Under the pieces are notes generated by a model, which saw only the letters and a program-made list of their open reading frames with translations, was not told where the DNA came from and did no database searches. The position numbers were made by a program, and so were the translations under genes. DNA of 64,000 nt from Durusdinium trenchii. Taxonomy: Eukaryota > Sar > Dinophyceae > Suessiales > Symbiodiniaceae. Location: the NCBI GenBank assembly GCA_963970005.1, contig CAXAMN010006513.1, positions 100,530-164,529 on the forward strand. The letters are read 5' to 3'. Positions within the stretch are counted from its first letter, which is position 1; each line of letters begins with the position of its first letter. Positions 1-11,339 of the stretch are shown piece by piece.

Positions 1-87
1 CGAAAAAACACTTGAGCAAAAAACATGTGTAGCATCTCTGAAAAAGCCTTTCGCGGCCGGTCAATGGAAGCCGCACGACCCTCGGCA

Positions 88-125
88 CCGAGCCCGTGCG
101 GCTCGTGAACGAGGCACGGGCTCGG
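88..125. other. Strong hairpin just downstream of the DnaJ stop codon
   Basis: Bases 88-99 pair with 114-125 over 12 bp (core GAGCCCGTGC / GCACGGGCTC). Inside that, CTCGT at 102-106 pairs with ACGAG at 109-113 around a two-base loop. It lies about 30 bases past the minus-strand stop codon at 158-160, so it would be in the 3' UTR of the DnaJ transcript. A role in RNA stability or 3'-end formation is inference only. Confidence 0.5.
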
Positions 126-157
126 CACCGGCACGGCCAAACGGTCAACGGCTCCGC

Positions 158-250
158 TCATCGCTTCACCGAGCCCAGCAACGCTTCCTCCAACAGCTGC
201 TTCGCACCCTCCGCCTGCCAAGTCAATGCGCGGCGGTTCCGTTCCGAACG
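158..250 (-). CDS. DnaJ gene, terminal exon
   Basis: After an acceptor at 251-253 (ATTCAG) the frame is 31 codons including the TGA at 160-158. It contains RALTWQAEGAKQLLEEALLG, an amphipathic helix like the C-terminal helix of DnaJ-X proteins. It joins in phase 0 to the exon ending at 823, leaving a 572-base intron. Another exon between them is possible. Confidence 0.7.
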   Translation of the reverse strand, partial: RSERNRRALTWQAEGAKQLLEEALLGSVKR

Positions 251-3200
251 CTGAATCCCAGGCAACGCAACGCAAAAAAAACGCGCAGTGCCACAGGTGT
301 GTAGGGTTCAGTCAAGACGATGTGGCTTTGACCTTTGAGTGGAGGTTCCCATCGAATCTGAAGAAGACTTGAACCACAGTTGGACGGTTACAAAGGGGTG
401 TCGAAGACCGCTTTCGAAGAGCCCCAAGTTTGAGGGTTCTTAAGCATGTCTTGTGTGTGTGTGTGGATGCATGTGAATGATCGATCTAACCTTTTGCTTG
501 GGGTGATGAAGTTTCATGCTGGCTAGCAGGATTTTAAAAGACAAAATCAAGATGGATTTACAGGTGGTCGAGGAAAAACCCTCCTTCAAAGGGAAAATAC
601 CCTCGAGCACGAAAACCCAGTGAGCAACATGGGTCGAAACTGTACGAGGCCCACCGGAAAACAAAAGAAGTGATGACTAAGACAGCGATTGCTGTACAGC
701 CAAAAACCTGAGCTGTCATGTTCCGAAGGAAATCACATGACTACAGGTCGACAACATCTGCCCCGATCAGAGGACGAAGAAGAAACAGGAGGTACGTACC
801 TACAGTAGGAGGTACTGCTTACAATCCCATCCCAAAGACCCACGGTCCCGCCGTGCGATGCGGGCCACTTGCGTGCTTCCGCCTGGCTCTCATGGCCCTG
901 ATCTCGGAAGGATCGGGCCACGTGTAGCAAGGCTTGACAGCGCCGGAGACGCAGCTGCCATGGCACGCTCACATCCTTCAGGACCTGGAGACGCAGCTGC
1001 CCCATCGCGCAGCCCCATGCGCGCGTCGTGGTTAACTGGCCCGAAGCTGGGGCTTTTGTCCGGAGCACACGGTAGTTGTCCAAGAACGGGCAACTCGAAA
1101 GGTAAGAGCATGTAAAAACATGTACATTACAAACGAACGTGAAAACGCCGATACCTTTCTGGGGGCCATCCTACCTTGAAGTTAGTAGGAAACATCTCCT
1201 TGGACCTTCGTGACTTTCATCAAATAGAGTGGCCCTCGAATTCCGCCTCGCCTCGCCTACCCTCGCCCTCCCTCCTGCTAAGCCCTCTCTCCGCCTTGCC
1301 ACTGACGTTCTTCAGGGTGGCAGAGATGTCCAGCAGGCAAACATCCCAAAGCGTTTGCAGAAAGACCGGCAACGTCCCTTCCAGCGTCTCTTCGAAGCCA
1401 CTCAGCCCATTTGCCTCAGCGACGCAGAACGCAGCTCCGATGGAACCGGATGGATCAGCCACCGGGAGCGTTTGGAACCCTCACCCGATCCTATCCTCTT
1501 GCTCCAAGCTACGTGCGTGCCATCTTTCGCACCTGGCAAAGGAGAGCTTGAATTGAATAACCCAAAGGTGCCAATAAACACTGGTTATCTAGCGTGCTGC
1601 AAGCCAGGTGGCTTTGTCTCAACATGGTGTATGAGCACAAAGCCTTGCTTTTTACTGCAACATCCAGACCCAGCCACTGGGCCGCTCCACCCAAAACACC
1701 CTCGCCAAACCGTTTCCGAGATGATGCCGGATTCATCTTGCCCCTTCAACATCCCAAGCACAGAAGGGAAGCCATGAGTCATCCTAACTTTTTTTCATCA
1801 GTTCAACCGGATCCCCAACTGGCCTCAATCTTCCCTTCGAACCAACTTCCAAGATTGCTTCACACCCCCACTTTTGGTCCTTTCATTACTGGTCATCGGA
1901 AACTCTTTGGTTTTCGGAGATGTAACCTGAACTCTTCGCACCCTGTGCTGACCCCACCTTCGCTCCGGTGCCAGGCCGCCGCGGCCTCGCCCTCCACGGA
2001 GTTCGCCGCATAGGCCGCCTGCGTGAGGGCAAACAGCGATCCAAAGGGGGAAGTGCTTGCCATCCTGACCAAACCAGGGAAGTTTCAGTGTCCACCACGC
2101 GGAGTGCGCGTAAGAAGTGGAGCAGCGGACTTCGCCATGTGCGCCGGATGGGAGAGGGTGACCAGCAAATATTTGCCATTTCGGAAGTGTTCAGGAGTGG
2201 AAAAGAGCTCAATGTCTCTCCCCCGTCGACAGTACCACGGTCGCCCCAAAGTCCTTCGCCACGCTGAGTCCCACTGCTGTCTTCAAGTGGGTGTCCTGTC
2301 GAGTTTGACTCGTGGCCGTGGTCACGAACGTCTCCAAGAGGGCCGTCGGCGGCAGTTCACGCGGAAACGTGTGTTTGGGTAAATGCACTGGAGGGCCGTT
2401 CCAGTTTTGATGTGGTCCTCTGCAAGAGAAACGAAAGACATCAGGGTGGCAATACTTAGCGCTTCCAGCTTTGTCTTATAAGATCCATTCACATCATGTA
2501 ACATGAATCATTACTAATACGACTGTGCTGAATTCTTCATGCTCCTCCCACCGATAGATCCAAACGAAGGTTTACCAAGCTCGATGCTTCGCCGTCCTGA
2601 AAGCTCTGGTTCAAGCGCGTGAGCTGGGATTCCAAGGTCAAGGGCCCATAGAGTCCTGGCGCTACAGAGCCATTGGTGCTCCCAAAGCCTAATCTGCAAA
2701 GCTTGGCCAAGACTGGTGGGGTTGGCGGTTGGTTAAGGTGTCAGTTGAAGAGGCCATTTTTTTTATCGCTGGGGTGTTGTGTTGATCCCTGTGAAATGCT
2801 GGAGCAGATTCGGCAGTGTTGACATGTGACCATGACTCTTGAGCATCCCCCCTGGTCTGATCTCGTTTCGGCATACCAGAGCTTTCTTGGGAGCGAGCCC
2901 AAGATTTGTTTGGCAAATCATTCAGCAAAACCGGAGCTCTTTCATGTCCATTTCTCACCGGGGACGATTTGCGTGGCTTTGTCGTTCTTGAATCGTCGTG
3001 AGAACTCGGCACATTGTCTTCTTCCCAACCAGCGCGAGCGCGAAGCCCCAGCGAAGCTTGGCTTCGATGCACCTGACAGAAAGTCTTCGGCCGTACTTTG
3101 GTAGGAGCGGCCAATGGCGCTCAACAGCCTGCCCAGTGCCGGTCGGATGGAGGATGGAGGATGGAAACTGGATGAAAATGGGACTTGGAAGAATATGAAT

Positions 3201-6200
3201 ACTCATGACCATTCTAAAGACAAGGGGTTGTCCACCAAACCATGATCGGGAGGGATGGAACTTAACTGGTTGGGGCCGTTCAAGTTCAATTGTTCCAGCT
3301 TTCCTGGGCACACTTTGTCGACTTCTGTAGCAACTCTTCCCCCGCCTGGATCCAAAGCTACACCGCGCCAGGATACTCGCCTGGTCGAGGTGCTTCTGCG
3401 GCCCGGAACATGCCACAAAAAAGGGCAGAAGAGTGAGTCCTACTTGGTGCAAAAGAACCCCATCTTAAGCAGCTGGTGGGTAGTTTCTTGTGCTGGAAAT
3501 TCGTGTCAGCAGGTTGACTCCCTTGGTGCACCCGAAAAAGCCACGTCTCGCATCAACCCAACAACCATGTATTCTGAAAAGGCTCCGTAAAGCAATCCCC
3601 ACCACTGATTCAATGACCCTTGTTGACTGAATGACCCCCTGCTTCATCCTTGTTCCTCTCGCTCGCTCCGCTCTCGCTCCGCTCTCGCTCCCCTGAAGCC
3701 GGGAAAACCCCCTGCGGCCTCCTGCGACGTCCGTTGGGCGAAGCCCACGGCATCACGGCGCAATGCCCACCTGGGCGGGTCGAAGGTGCAGGGTCAAGGC
3801 GCCAATTTGTATGTCAAACGGTGCAGAGAGTTGTCACATGGGACGCATCATGGGACGCATGTTTGGACCTGTTGCATGTTTGATCTCATCTTGTCTTCCA
3901 CAAAGTAGAGAAAGTAGAACTTACACAAGCCCTATAGATACGTCAAGTCGATGTTGGGTGGTCGCGTACGAGGCAGCATGATAGTACTCGCAAACACCCT
4001 TTGGCATTCTGAGCATGCCTCCATGTGGCTGCTCATGGGGCTAGCTGCTTGACACCAAAGTACCAGTCATCGTGCAAATCTACTGATCTCTTCAGATCTC
4101 TTGCAAAGAATCATATTCTCTGGCAAAGGATGTGACTAAGTCGGCATGTAAACATGCACTGCCGATGTCCGGTGACAACGACAGGGCCGAGTCGCTGGTC
4201 CAGGAGATCTCGCAAGAAGACCGCGCAACGGACCTCCCTGAGGAACTGCCGCTGCTGCAGCTGACGTTCACTCCTCAGAAAAAGAAAGACTGCGGGTGTT
4301 TTCCCATACTGAAAAGAGCACAGTAGTAGCTGCGCCAGGTGGGTGGGTGGGTGTATCTCCTTAACCTTTGTTGTGTCGTCCTTGTTTGGGCCAAAGGTGG
4401 GCCCAATCTCATTTCACCCAGCGTCCTTTGGTCTTTGATCGCTAGTAGGTTGGAGGCCATCGCTAGTAGGTTGGAGGCCATTACTACTAGTAACAAGAAG
4501 CTACTAGTAACTAGTAGCAAGGACACTACTATAGACTATAGGGCGCCCGCGGCGCCCGCGAAACCAACGCTGCCGTGACGCTTGGAGACGGAGCACCGGT
4601 CGCGGGCATCGCGCTGCAGCTCTTTGGCCACCCTGAGACCCATGAATTGTCTCAACGGTGAGACAGGGGGAAGACAACCTGCAACAAGGAAAGACATGGA
4701 AAAACGGGTATGGCCGACTTCGTTGGGGCCAGGTGTCCAATTCCCCAGTGGAGTCGCAAATTGGTGCCTCGATCACAAAGAGCGTCGATCGCTGTGTTCC
4801 TTCTTCCCAGGAGGTGTCTTCTTTCCTACCCGTCAGTCTCCATCTCGTTTGGAAACCCAAACCAATCATCTGCCCATTTCTCGTCTTTCCGGTCTCCGAA
4901 AGGATGTCTTTCTTTGGTGTTCTCCGTCCGTTGCATCGGTCGCTGGATTCGCATCGCTCAGTTGTGGGTCCGGTGACTGGTTCGTCTGCATGGCCAGGTA
5001 GAGCTTGCCGATGTAGCGCTCGCCTGATGTCGAAGTTCCAGGAGCCCAATATGGTCGTGGGGATAGTCCGGAAACCGAACCCTCAAGCAAGCTAGGTTTG
5101 CATCATTGTGAAGCTTGATGTCGAGCAGCCCCTGCAGCACTGAAGACAGACTAGTCTGCCCCTTGTCGTGCAGATCGTGGCGGATCCTGGATCCAAACAT
5201 TCCACATCTGCCCACTCTTGGATGAATGATGTGGAGAAGAAGGAATCATGCAAGAATGATCTCCACTCTCCACCCCCCCTCTCCACTCTCGCCCGTCCGC
5301 TCCCTCCCTGTCATGGCCATCAAGGAGCATTGCTCGGAGCCAAAGAGGATTCCAAAGAAGAGTAGCGGGTCGATGCAGGGCGGAGCCTGAAAAGCTTGTA
5401 AAGGCCAGCTCTAGCGGTCGGCGTTGCTGGTGGTTGAGGATTCAGAATGGAATCCACATGAATCCACACAGGGAAAATTTACATATTTTGACATGTGGCC
5501 TGGCAGGAATGATCAAAACATGGATTGGGCTATGGTGAAGAGGTGTTGTCACATCAGTTTCAGATGCTGCTTGGATCATCCTGAGTCAACCATAAAACTC
5601 TCCAAGAAATCCCCAAGCCATTGTCTGAAAACAAAAAATGCATCTCTTGCCCCATCTGCCCCAACACCACCGATGCCGACGGGCATCGCACCTCTCCAGC
5701 ATCTCCCATCTGGTCGTAGTGCTCGCGAAGCCTCAGGGCGAGGGACTCGACGAGTCCCACAAGAAGCTGGGCGCACCAGCGAAAGACGTCCAAATATGCC
5801 CAATTCATCCCAATTCTACTGGTCACAAGGTGCATCGCTACGAACGGTTCAAGGAGGCTACGAACGTAGCTTCTGGCATTACTACTAGTAACAAGAAAGC
5901 TACGCCACGACACCTCCGGGATCAATACCGACTCCCAGCGCATGTTCTCAAATCCTCCAGGATTTTCACCCGCTGTACCTCCACCTCCACTATCCTCCAC
6001 TCGCCCAGCCGCTGTGGGTCGCTCAGCACCCGATAGGCGTTGGCCAAGTCCTGGAAGCGCCTTTGTGCTTCCTCGCCGCGGGTCCGACCAAGGCGACCCA
6101 GCCGATTTGGTCTCGATCGGTTTCTTGGACACCGAGAAAGTCTCTATTTGACGGACCTGTAGAATCACTGGCTGCTGCGGAATTCACAAAGGACTAAGGA

Positions 6201-9200
6201 CCTTAAAAGACTCTTGTCCTTTGGTCTTGGAGCAAAAAGCAGTGGACAAAAGAACCGAGGGTCTTTGCCAACTTTGACACATCAGAACCGCCAACATCGT
6301 ACTAAACCCGGTGATCCGGATCCGGATCCAGCACGGGGTGGAACGGAAGTTCCGAAGCAATTCTTACGATCAGCCTTTCAAGGGGTCTCTCTTCTGGTAG
6401 AGCGGGGTCCTGGTAGGTATTTTTGTCGTTTGTGCATGTCTATCTCTTTGGGGATGTTGTCACAGAAACAAATCAACAGCCACTGTGGGCGCCATGGGAC
6501 AACACACGTCCAGGCATGTCCCTCGCACACCCTGCCTGATCGCCAGGGTTCTTATCCTGGGCACTGCGAGATTGGGCCAAGACCAGGCCTTGTTGATGTG
6601 ACTCTCGAACTTGAACAACAGGGATACGCAGGTGAGTAGGTGTTGGCCCATGTTGTAATATACCTATGAGTTTGGGAAGTTTGGGGTGTATCCTGTTTTT
6701 TGAGCCATACCCAAAAGATTGACACGGCCACTACGTAGTCCTATACGTACTCATAGAGTCCGCTCCTCCGCATGAAAAACATGGAAACCTTTGGAACCAT
6801 GCACGAGTTCTAGATGCTCGTCGACCAAATATAGATAACGATAATCTCGTCTCTGAGAATCCAAGCAGGACCCTCTTCCAAGAAATGAAGTCTTCCATCG
6901 TAGGAACCCAAAAAAGGATACAAAAAGCTGTGTAGCAATAACTCAACTCTATTTAGGTCAAGAAAAGCCGCTCCTGCCATTGCCAGTCCCAGTAGTTTAA
7001 GCACAGCAGAAGCCCTCCACCTGGTGTGTGCCCAAGCGGCCGGGTGGACTTGCAAGGCTGCCTTGTAGTAGGCCTTCCTCGGTGGACACAGCCGATCGCT
7101 GCAGGGAGGGACCCGGGACGCGCAGGGTGGAAGGGATCTCCGGTCTCTCAAAGAGACCGAGCAAGCCGTAGATCATCTTTTTTGGAGCTCATCTGCAACG
7201 AAAAACGAGCTTTTTAGGCAACTGCAGGTGTTCTTAGGATTTCGCGAAGAGCATTGTTTGCAAGAACTGAGGGAGTGAGAGCAGTGCGGGCAGCCTCTCC
7301 GTCTTAATGGAGCGTTTCTATGAGGCTCAACACTGGCTTCCTTCTGCCTTTCTCACATCTCTGTTGTAGTTGACCCTCATTGACTCTTGACCTATAGCTT
7401 TCAAACCTGGCTCTGGTCCCGCTCTTCGGAAATCAGACACTTTGAGAGGTCTTCAGACTTCTGGCCCACCACAAAAACCGCCTCAAGAGCGCTTATGTTC
7501 CAAGTTACTGAATCTCCCGTGGCAACGACCTCGCGGCGCGACGTGCCGGTCCCCACGTCGCGGGCGACGTCCGGGGACCGAAGAATTCAGCGATGCCACG
7601 GTGCCAACGGAAATTCGGACAGCCACCACCAATGACGAGCTGACCATAGCAGCTATAGACCCAATGCCTTTGCAGCCCACCGGGGTGAGCTTCTCCCGGT
7701 CTCTGGGAGCCAGACCCAGGTTTCACTCCCAGCAGGTCGTAGTACGAGCTATCAGCCACCTGTGGGAGCCATCACAGCTTCAACAAGAAGCTTAGGTCAG
7801 TGCTTAACCGTGGGCCAGAGTTCGGATTAAGTGCCACTCAGTTGGGCCATTTTTCGTCACTCTTTCATCAAAGCATTCCAAAACCCCCAACCCACCACAC
7901 ATGCGTTCTTTTCGCGACCTGACAGCAGTGCCACCCGCCTCCTTCTTCAAGGAACCAGTGAAGAGAGGCGAGTCTTCCTCCTGCACCCAAGAACACGGGA
8001 AACCCCGCCCGTCACCGGACAAGTGACACAAACTGACTTCAGTGAGCCTGCCCGATGGAGCAACACCATTCTCGCCGAGGGGCGGAATCACAATCCTCCG
8101 ACATCCCAGCAGCCTGCAACGGCTGCAGAAATGGTGCGCAGTTTTCAGGGCTTGGGCCTCCCATCAGATCTCGCCACTCTCATCTCGCCCCCCCAACCCT
8201 CATCTTCCTTCGCCCCCATGGTCAGCCTGCCTTGGTTTCCTCGGCGCGCAAGTCGACGAAATCATCGACCCAGCAGCCACTCTTGGTGTCCCAGCGCCTT
8301 TGACCCTCCTGGCGCAAGGCCTCCGCACCGGCGGAAGTCTCACCCGGAGTACCGGGGGAGACGCAGCGCGTAGGTGAACAAATCCATCACCCAGTCACCC
8401 AGCACTAGAAAAACACCCCTGGTGCAGCCAGTGCAGATGATGCCATCGTTGTAAAGAATGGTTGCCCGCACCTGAACTGGAGGACTACAACCGTCTTCTT
8501 GACTTTCAGTGGCCTCCCCAGGTTGTTTTGGGACCTGGGCGCAGGTGGGGATTGGTCACCCGGAAAGAGGCCAAAAGACCCGGAGCGAACGAAGGGTGCA
8601 GGACTTGAGGTCATCATACGAGGATGGCTAGCGGCTAGAGCGAGCGCATCCCCCCCCCCCAAAAAAATGGTGTGTTCCAAAACACCACATAATCACAATC
8701 GCATCGATGTGATTACGTCACTATGTCATACGATGTCCCCGTTTCCGAACGGATGTTGCTTCCAACGCCACGGTGGGACCGCACCGGGTGGCCTCCGGGG
8801 TGTTGAGCGCGCCACGGACCAGCTGCGCACAGCCGGCGGCCGAGCCGCCCAGGGCCAGCCCCACGGCGCAGGTGGCGCCCTTGGCCATGCCCAGCAAGAA
8901 GCCAGGGACCCCTGCCTGGAGAACGGAGTAGAGTCGTGAGTCTTCTGTTCCACAAGAAGCGGTTCAGCCCGGTTCAGGGGTTCGTCACCCCGAACCTTTC
9001 CATCAAGTGTAGTGTCATGGCTGATCCACTTCACATCCACTTCCTCCACCGGAAAGGGTCATGGAGCAATTAGGGAAATTCAATTATATATATATATATA
9101 TTATATACACCACCACAGTGTTTTGGATGACGCTCCGCCAAGTTGAAATGTTCCAACCCGGGAAATCCTCCAATCACACTACTGAATAAGCCTGGCCAAG

Positions 9201-9340
9201 CCCTGCTCCATCTCTTTCACCACCTGACCCCAGCCTCGGAGAGGCCCACTGCCGGCATCGCCACCAGAGCAGCCCCGCCCGCGGCGAAGCCCGCGCCCGC
9301 GCAGGTGAGGCCTCGCGCACGAGTCAGTCTTCTTCCCCCG
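158..9340 (-). CDS. DnaJ chaperone with Gly/Ala-rich N-terminal segment, J domain and DnaJ-X domain (multi-exon)
   Basis: J-domain co-chaperones stimulate Hsp70 ATPase; the DnaJ-X domain defines the plant/algal dnaJ10-like subfamily. Minus-strand exons read in the family's order: 9340-9235 and 8915-8793 (Gly/Ala-rich, ending LVRGALNTPE), 8320-8231 (RRWDTKSGCWVDDFVDLRAE), 7759-7716 (SSYYDLLGVKPG), 7098 to about 7041 (RKAYYKAALQVHP), about 6110-5997 (AQRRFQDLANAYRVLSDPQR), about 5195-5100 (HDLHDKGQTSLSSVLQGLLD), from 5023 (GERYIGKLYLAMQT), from 4678 (RQFMGLRVAKELQRDARDR), from about 4274 (RQFLREVRCAVFLRDLLDQR), 3128-2959 (LLSAIGRSYQSTAEDFLSGA), 2064-1958, about 1470-1295, 984-823 and the terminal exon 250-158. 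A further exon may lie near 2350-2230. The true 5' end is not seen and may include the exons at 10.6-11.3 kb. Identification as a J/X-domain protein is firm; exact boundaries are approximate. Confidence 0.88.
823..1470 (-). CDS. DnaJ gene, X-domain exons
   Basis: The exon ending at 1295 reads FCVAEANGLSGFEETLEG and then PVFLQTLWDVCLLDISATLK, the conserved core of the DnaJ-X domain (a Leu-Trp followed by a DI/VxATL helix). Its donor reads AAG|GC at 1294. The next exon, 984-823, is exactly 54 codons and opens VLKDVSVPWQLRLRR, the conserved continuation, followed by a GTAAGC donor at 822-817. Keeping the residues NVSGK before the GC donor restores the family spacing, which is why I prefer it to the GTCAGT eight bases earlier. 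The start of the first exon is uncertain; the frame is closed by a TGA near 1480. Confidence 0.82.
4436..4530 (+). repeat. Dispersed repeat: two GTTGGAGGCCATCGCTAGTAG units plus CTACTAGTA block
   Basis: Two tandem 21-base units followed by ACTACTAGTAACAAGAAGCT and a further CTAGTAGCAAGGACAC. It shows both halves of the family joined, which links the GGTTGGAGGC copies to the CTACTAG copies. It lies in a DnaJ intron. Confidence 0.88.
5872..5905 (+). repeat. Short copy of the CTACTAG-type dispersed repeat
   Basis: Contains CATTACTACTAGTAACAAGA. DnaJ intron. Confidence 0.75.
5997..7759 (-). CDS. DnaJ gene, J-domain exons
   Basis: Exon 7759-7716 has a clean acceptor (CCCACAG) and encodes VADSSYYDLLGVKP, helix I of the J domain, with a GT donor at 7715. 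Joining it in phase to the exon starting at 7098 gives KPGDRLCPPRKAYYKAALQV, with helix II at the family's normal spacing. The third J-domain exon (about 6110-5997) gives RGEEAQRRFQDLANAYRVLS, helices III-IV. The HPD tripeptide that contacts Hsp70 is not readable: the genomic frame runs HPAAW at the end of the second exon, so either an intron splits the motif at an unusual site or the Asp is lost. Confidence 0.82.
8231..9340 (-). CDS. DnaJ gene, N-terminal exons A-C (Gly/Ala-rich segment)
   Basis: Exon A (about 9340-9235) reads CAGAGFAAGGAALVAMPAVG and exon B (8915-8793, exactly 41 codons) reads GFLLGMAKGATCAVGLALGG then ends LNTPE. Exon C (8320-8231, exactly 30 codons) starts ALRQEGQRRW. Joined, B to C gives NTPE-ALRQ, which fits the family in which a small-residue, possibly membrane-associating segment precedes a Trp-rich linker and the J domain. 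All three donors are GC rather than GT (introns starting at 9234, 8792 and 8230). Phase-0 joins without stops support these limits. The intron lengths are 319, 472 and 471 bases. Confidence 0.8.
9080..9112. repeat. AT dinucleotide microsatellite
   Basis: An interrupted TA run inside DnaJ intron A-B. It is one of several AT microsatellites in the window and has no coding potential. Confidence 0.85.
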
Positions 9341-10576
9341 AGGCAACGCAGCGAGCTGACGGTGTTCATCGGTGGGTTTGGGCTTTTGTTTGGGCTTTTT
9401 CCTCAGCTCAACGTGACAAGAACCTAAAGAGTTGTTCTCTGGACGCTGAGCAGAGACCAACAGACCCAACTTGGCCAGACAAGGGACCCGTGCCTGAGCC
9501 GAGCCCCTCAAGGAGGTCCCGCGGGCGGGTGGCGTCCAACAAACCTGGCACTTGAGGGTCGAGTGCAAGGGGCTGCAACTGCTGGCTGTTGCCAGCTGTC
9601 TGTTGGTTGGCTTGAACCTTTTGTTGGGTTGGATTGGGCCTGGAGTGGAATGGTATGGAAATGTGTTGGGTTGAATTCGGTTGATGGGAGGAATCATCGA
9701 TCGGTGTCTGGTTTTTACTGAATCCAAACTGAGATCCACTGGTGGCTGTTCGCCAGTCCACTGGCGATGGGGTGGATCTCACATCCCAGTCATAGTCATT
9801 CGACTTGAACAAGAAAGGAGCTCCGGTTGGCAGTCCACAGCCCAGTCTATCAGTGGTGTTTTTCAGGGCAGTACTGTCTTTGGTAGCATTTAATTCCTTT
9901 GCAAACAAACGAACGAACAAACAAACAAACAATCTCAAAGGAGCGCAAGTACCAATCTTCCAGGAATCTTTCCCAACGCTCTTGGTTTCGATGGGATGTG
10001 TTTTTTCCAGAATGTTCGTATCAAACTCTCAGATGAGTTCTCAAGACCCATGGCAGTTTTCTTTGGGAAAAAAAACAACGGAAACTCCATGTCACCGGCT
10101 CTCCGGCCTGGTTCGGCTTCGGGCTCGGGCCCGGCCTTCCAGGTGGCGTTAACGGCGGTTCACCGGCTGAATGGTGCTCAAGTCAAGTGTTCAGGTGAAA
10201 AAAGGATGTAAAAAGCTCGAAGGGAATAGGGCATTGCGGTCACACTTCGAACTCCTCCCTCCCTCCCTCCCCTGCCTCCCTCTCCTGTTCTCTACCATCA
10301 GCACGCCAACTGTCAGACATACATCCTACTCCAGTAACCAAGTGCATCGCTTCCAGCTGAACCGCTTCCTCAACCCCCTTTTCGGCACCTCGCGCGGCAC
10401 CAGGGCGGTCTCAGTCACCGGATCACACCTGGCCAAACGGTTTGCCGAAAAACATCAAAAAAGACCGAGCCATATCTGCCTGAGACACAACCAGGCAGAT
10501 GTTCCCTGCTTTTGAGACTCCAAGTTCTTGCTGAAACGACTTTGAGGCACTCCATTCTGGGCTGCCGCTTCTGGCC

Positions 10577-11330
10577 TCACTTCTGGCAGCTCCTCCGGCA
10601 AGTTGATCTCCACCCGTGCGTGCCGCGCATGCAGCGACAGGACACGATACAAGGCACAGTCGAAGTCCAGCGACGGAGCCTTGACTGACGGAGGAGTATT
10701 GCGGCTGTTGCTTCTCGTTTGGATATTGTGACAGAGGCAGAAGAGGGTGTTATGATGGGTTTTTCCTGGATCAGAGCCATTCAAAGAAAGTTCCAACCCT
10801 TTTTGAGGGGTAGTGGGGATGTCAGACAAAAAAGAAAAGTCCAGTGCTGCAGCATGTCCAATCCAATCCACATTGATTCACCTTCATTCTTAGCCATGAA
10901 CCCACCGACCATGAACCCACCGACCGTCTCACAATCTCAGCAGCTGCTGCGCTCGCCTGCACCCACTCCTGGTGCAGCTCCCCCGGCGCTGGCCCCACGA
11001 ACACCCGGAAGGCTGCCTCTCAGGCTGATGGCTCCATTTACCCAACAGGCAATGTCTATGCACCCGACTTGAGAGCTGGAGTATGTGCATGAACACCTGT
11101 TATCACTTTCTCCCATGGACAGAATCGGGAAGTCGTTGAGTGGAGCTGCTGGAAGTTGCCACCAACAAACAACCCCAAGTCTTTAAACCCGAGGTTCTTG
11201 GGTCGTTTACAATGGCCATTACATCGTGTCGCCCTGACCTTCGGACCTCAAGGGGCACCTGTCCCGTGATGGGATGCGAGAAGACCACGCTCATGTAGAC
11301 GGTATGCCTTGGGCGGTCGCTGCAGATGGT
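10577..11330 (-). CDS. Three minus-strand exons of unknown product, one resembling the end of a PH-type domain
   Basis: Exon 11330-11239 has a clean acceptor (GTCATTTCAG) and donor (AG|GTCAGG) and reads RPRHTVYMSVVFSHPITGQV. An exon from about 11010 to 10941 reads FRVFVGPAPGELHQEWVQAS and ends at GTGAGA; a beta strand followed by a helix with an EW-V pattern is how PH domains end, but that likeness is weak. Exon about 10675-10577 reads APSLDFDCALYRVLSLHARH then INLPEELPE and ends at GTGAGG. They lie just 5' of the DnaJ exons, so they may be its N-terminal part or the end of a neighbouring gene. Phases do not all match directly, so at least one exon is missing from my reading. Product not recognised. 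Confidence 0.5.
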
Positions 11331-11339
11331 CTGAAATGA

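Noticed and set aside
4504-5049. Minus-strand frame of 181 codons over the DnaJ region
   Set aside because: It spans introns and a dispersed repeat; the true DnaJ exons here are in other frames.
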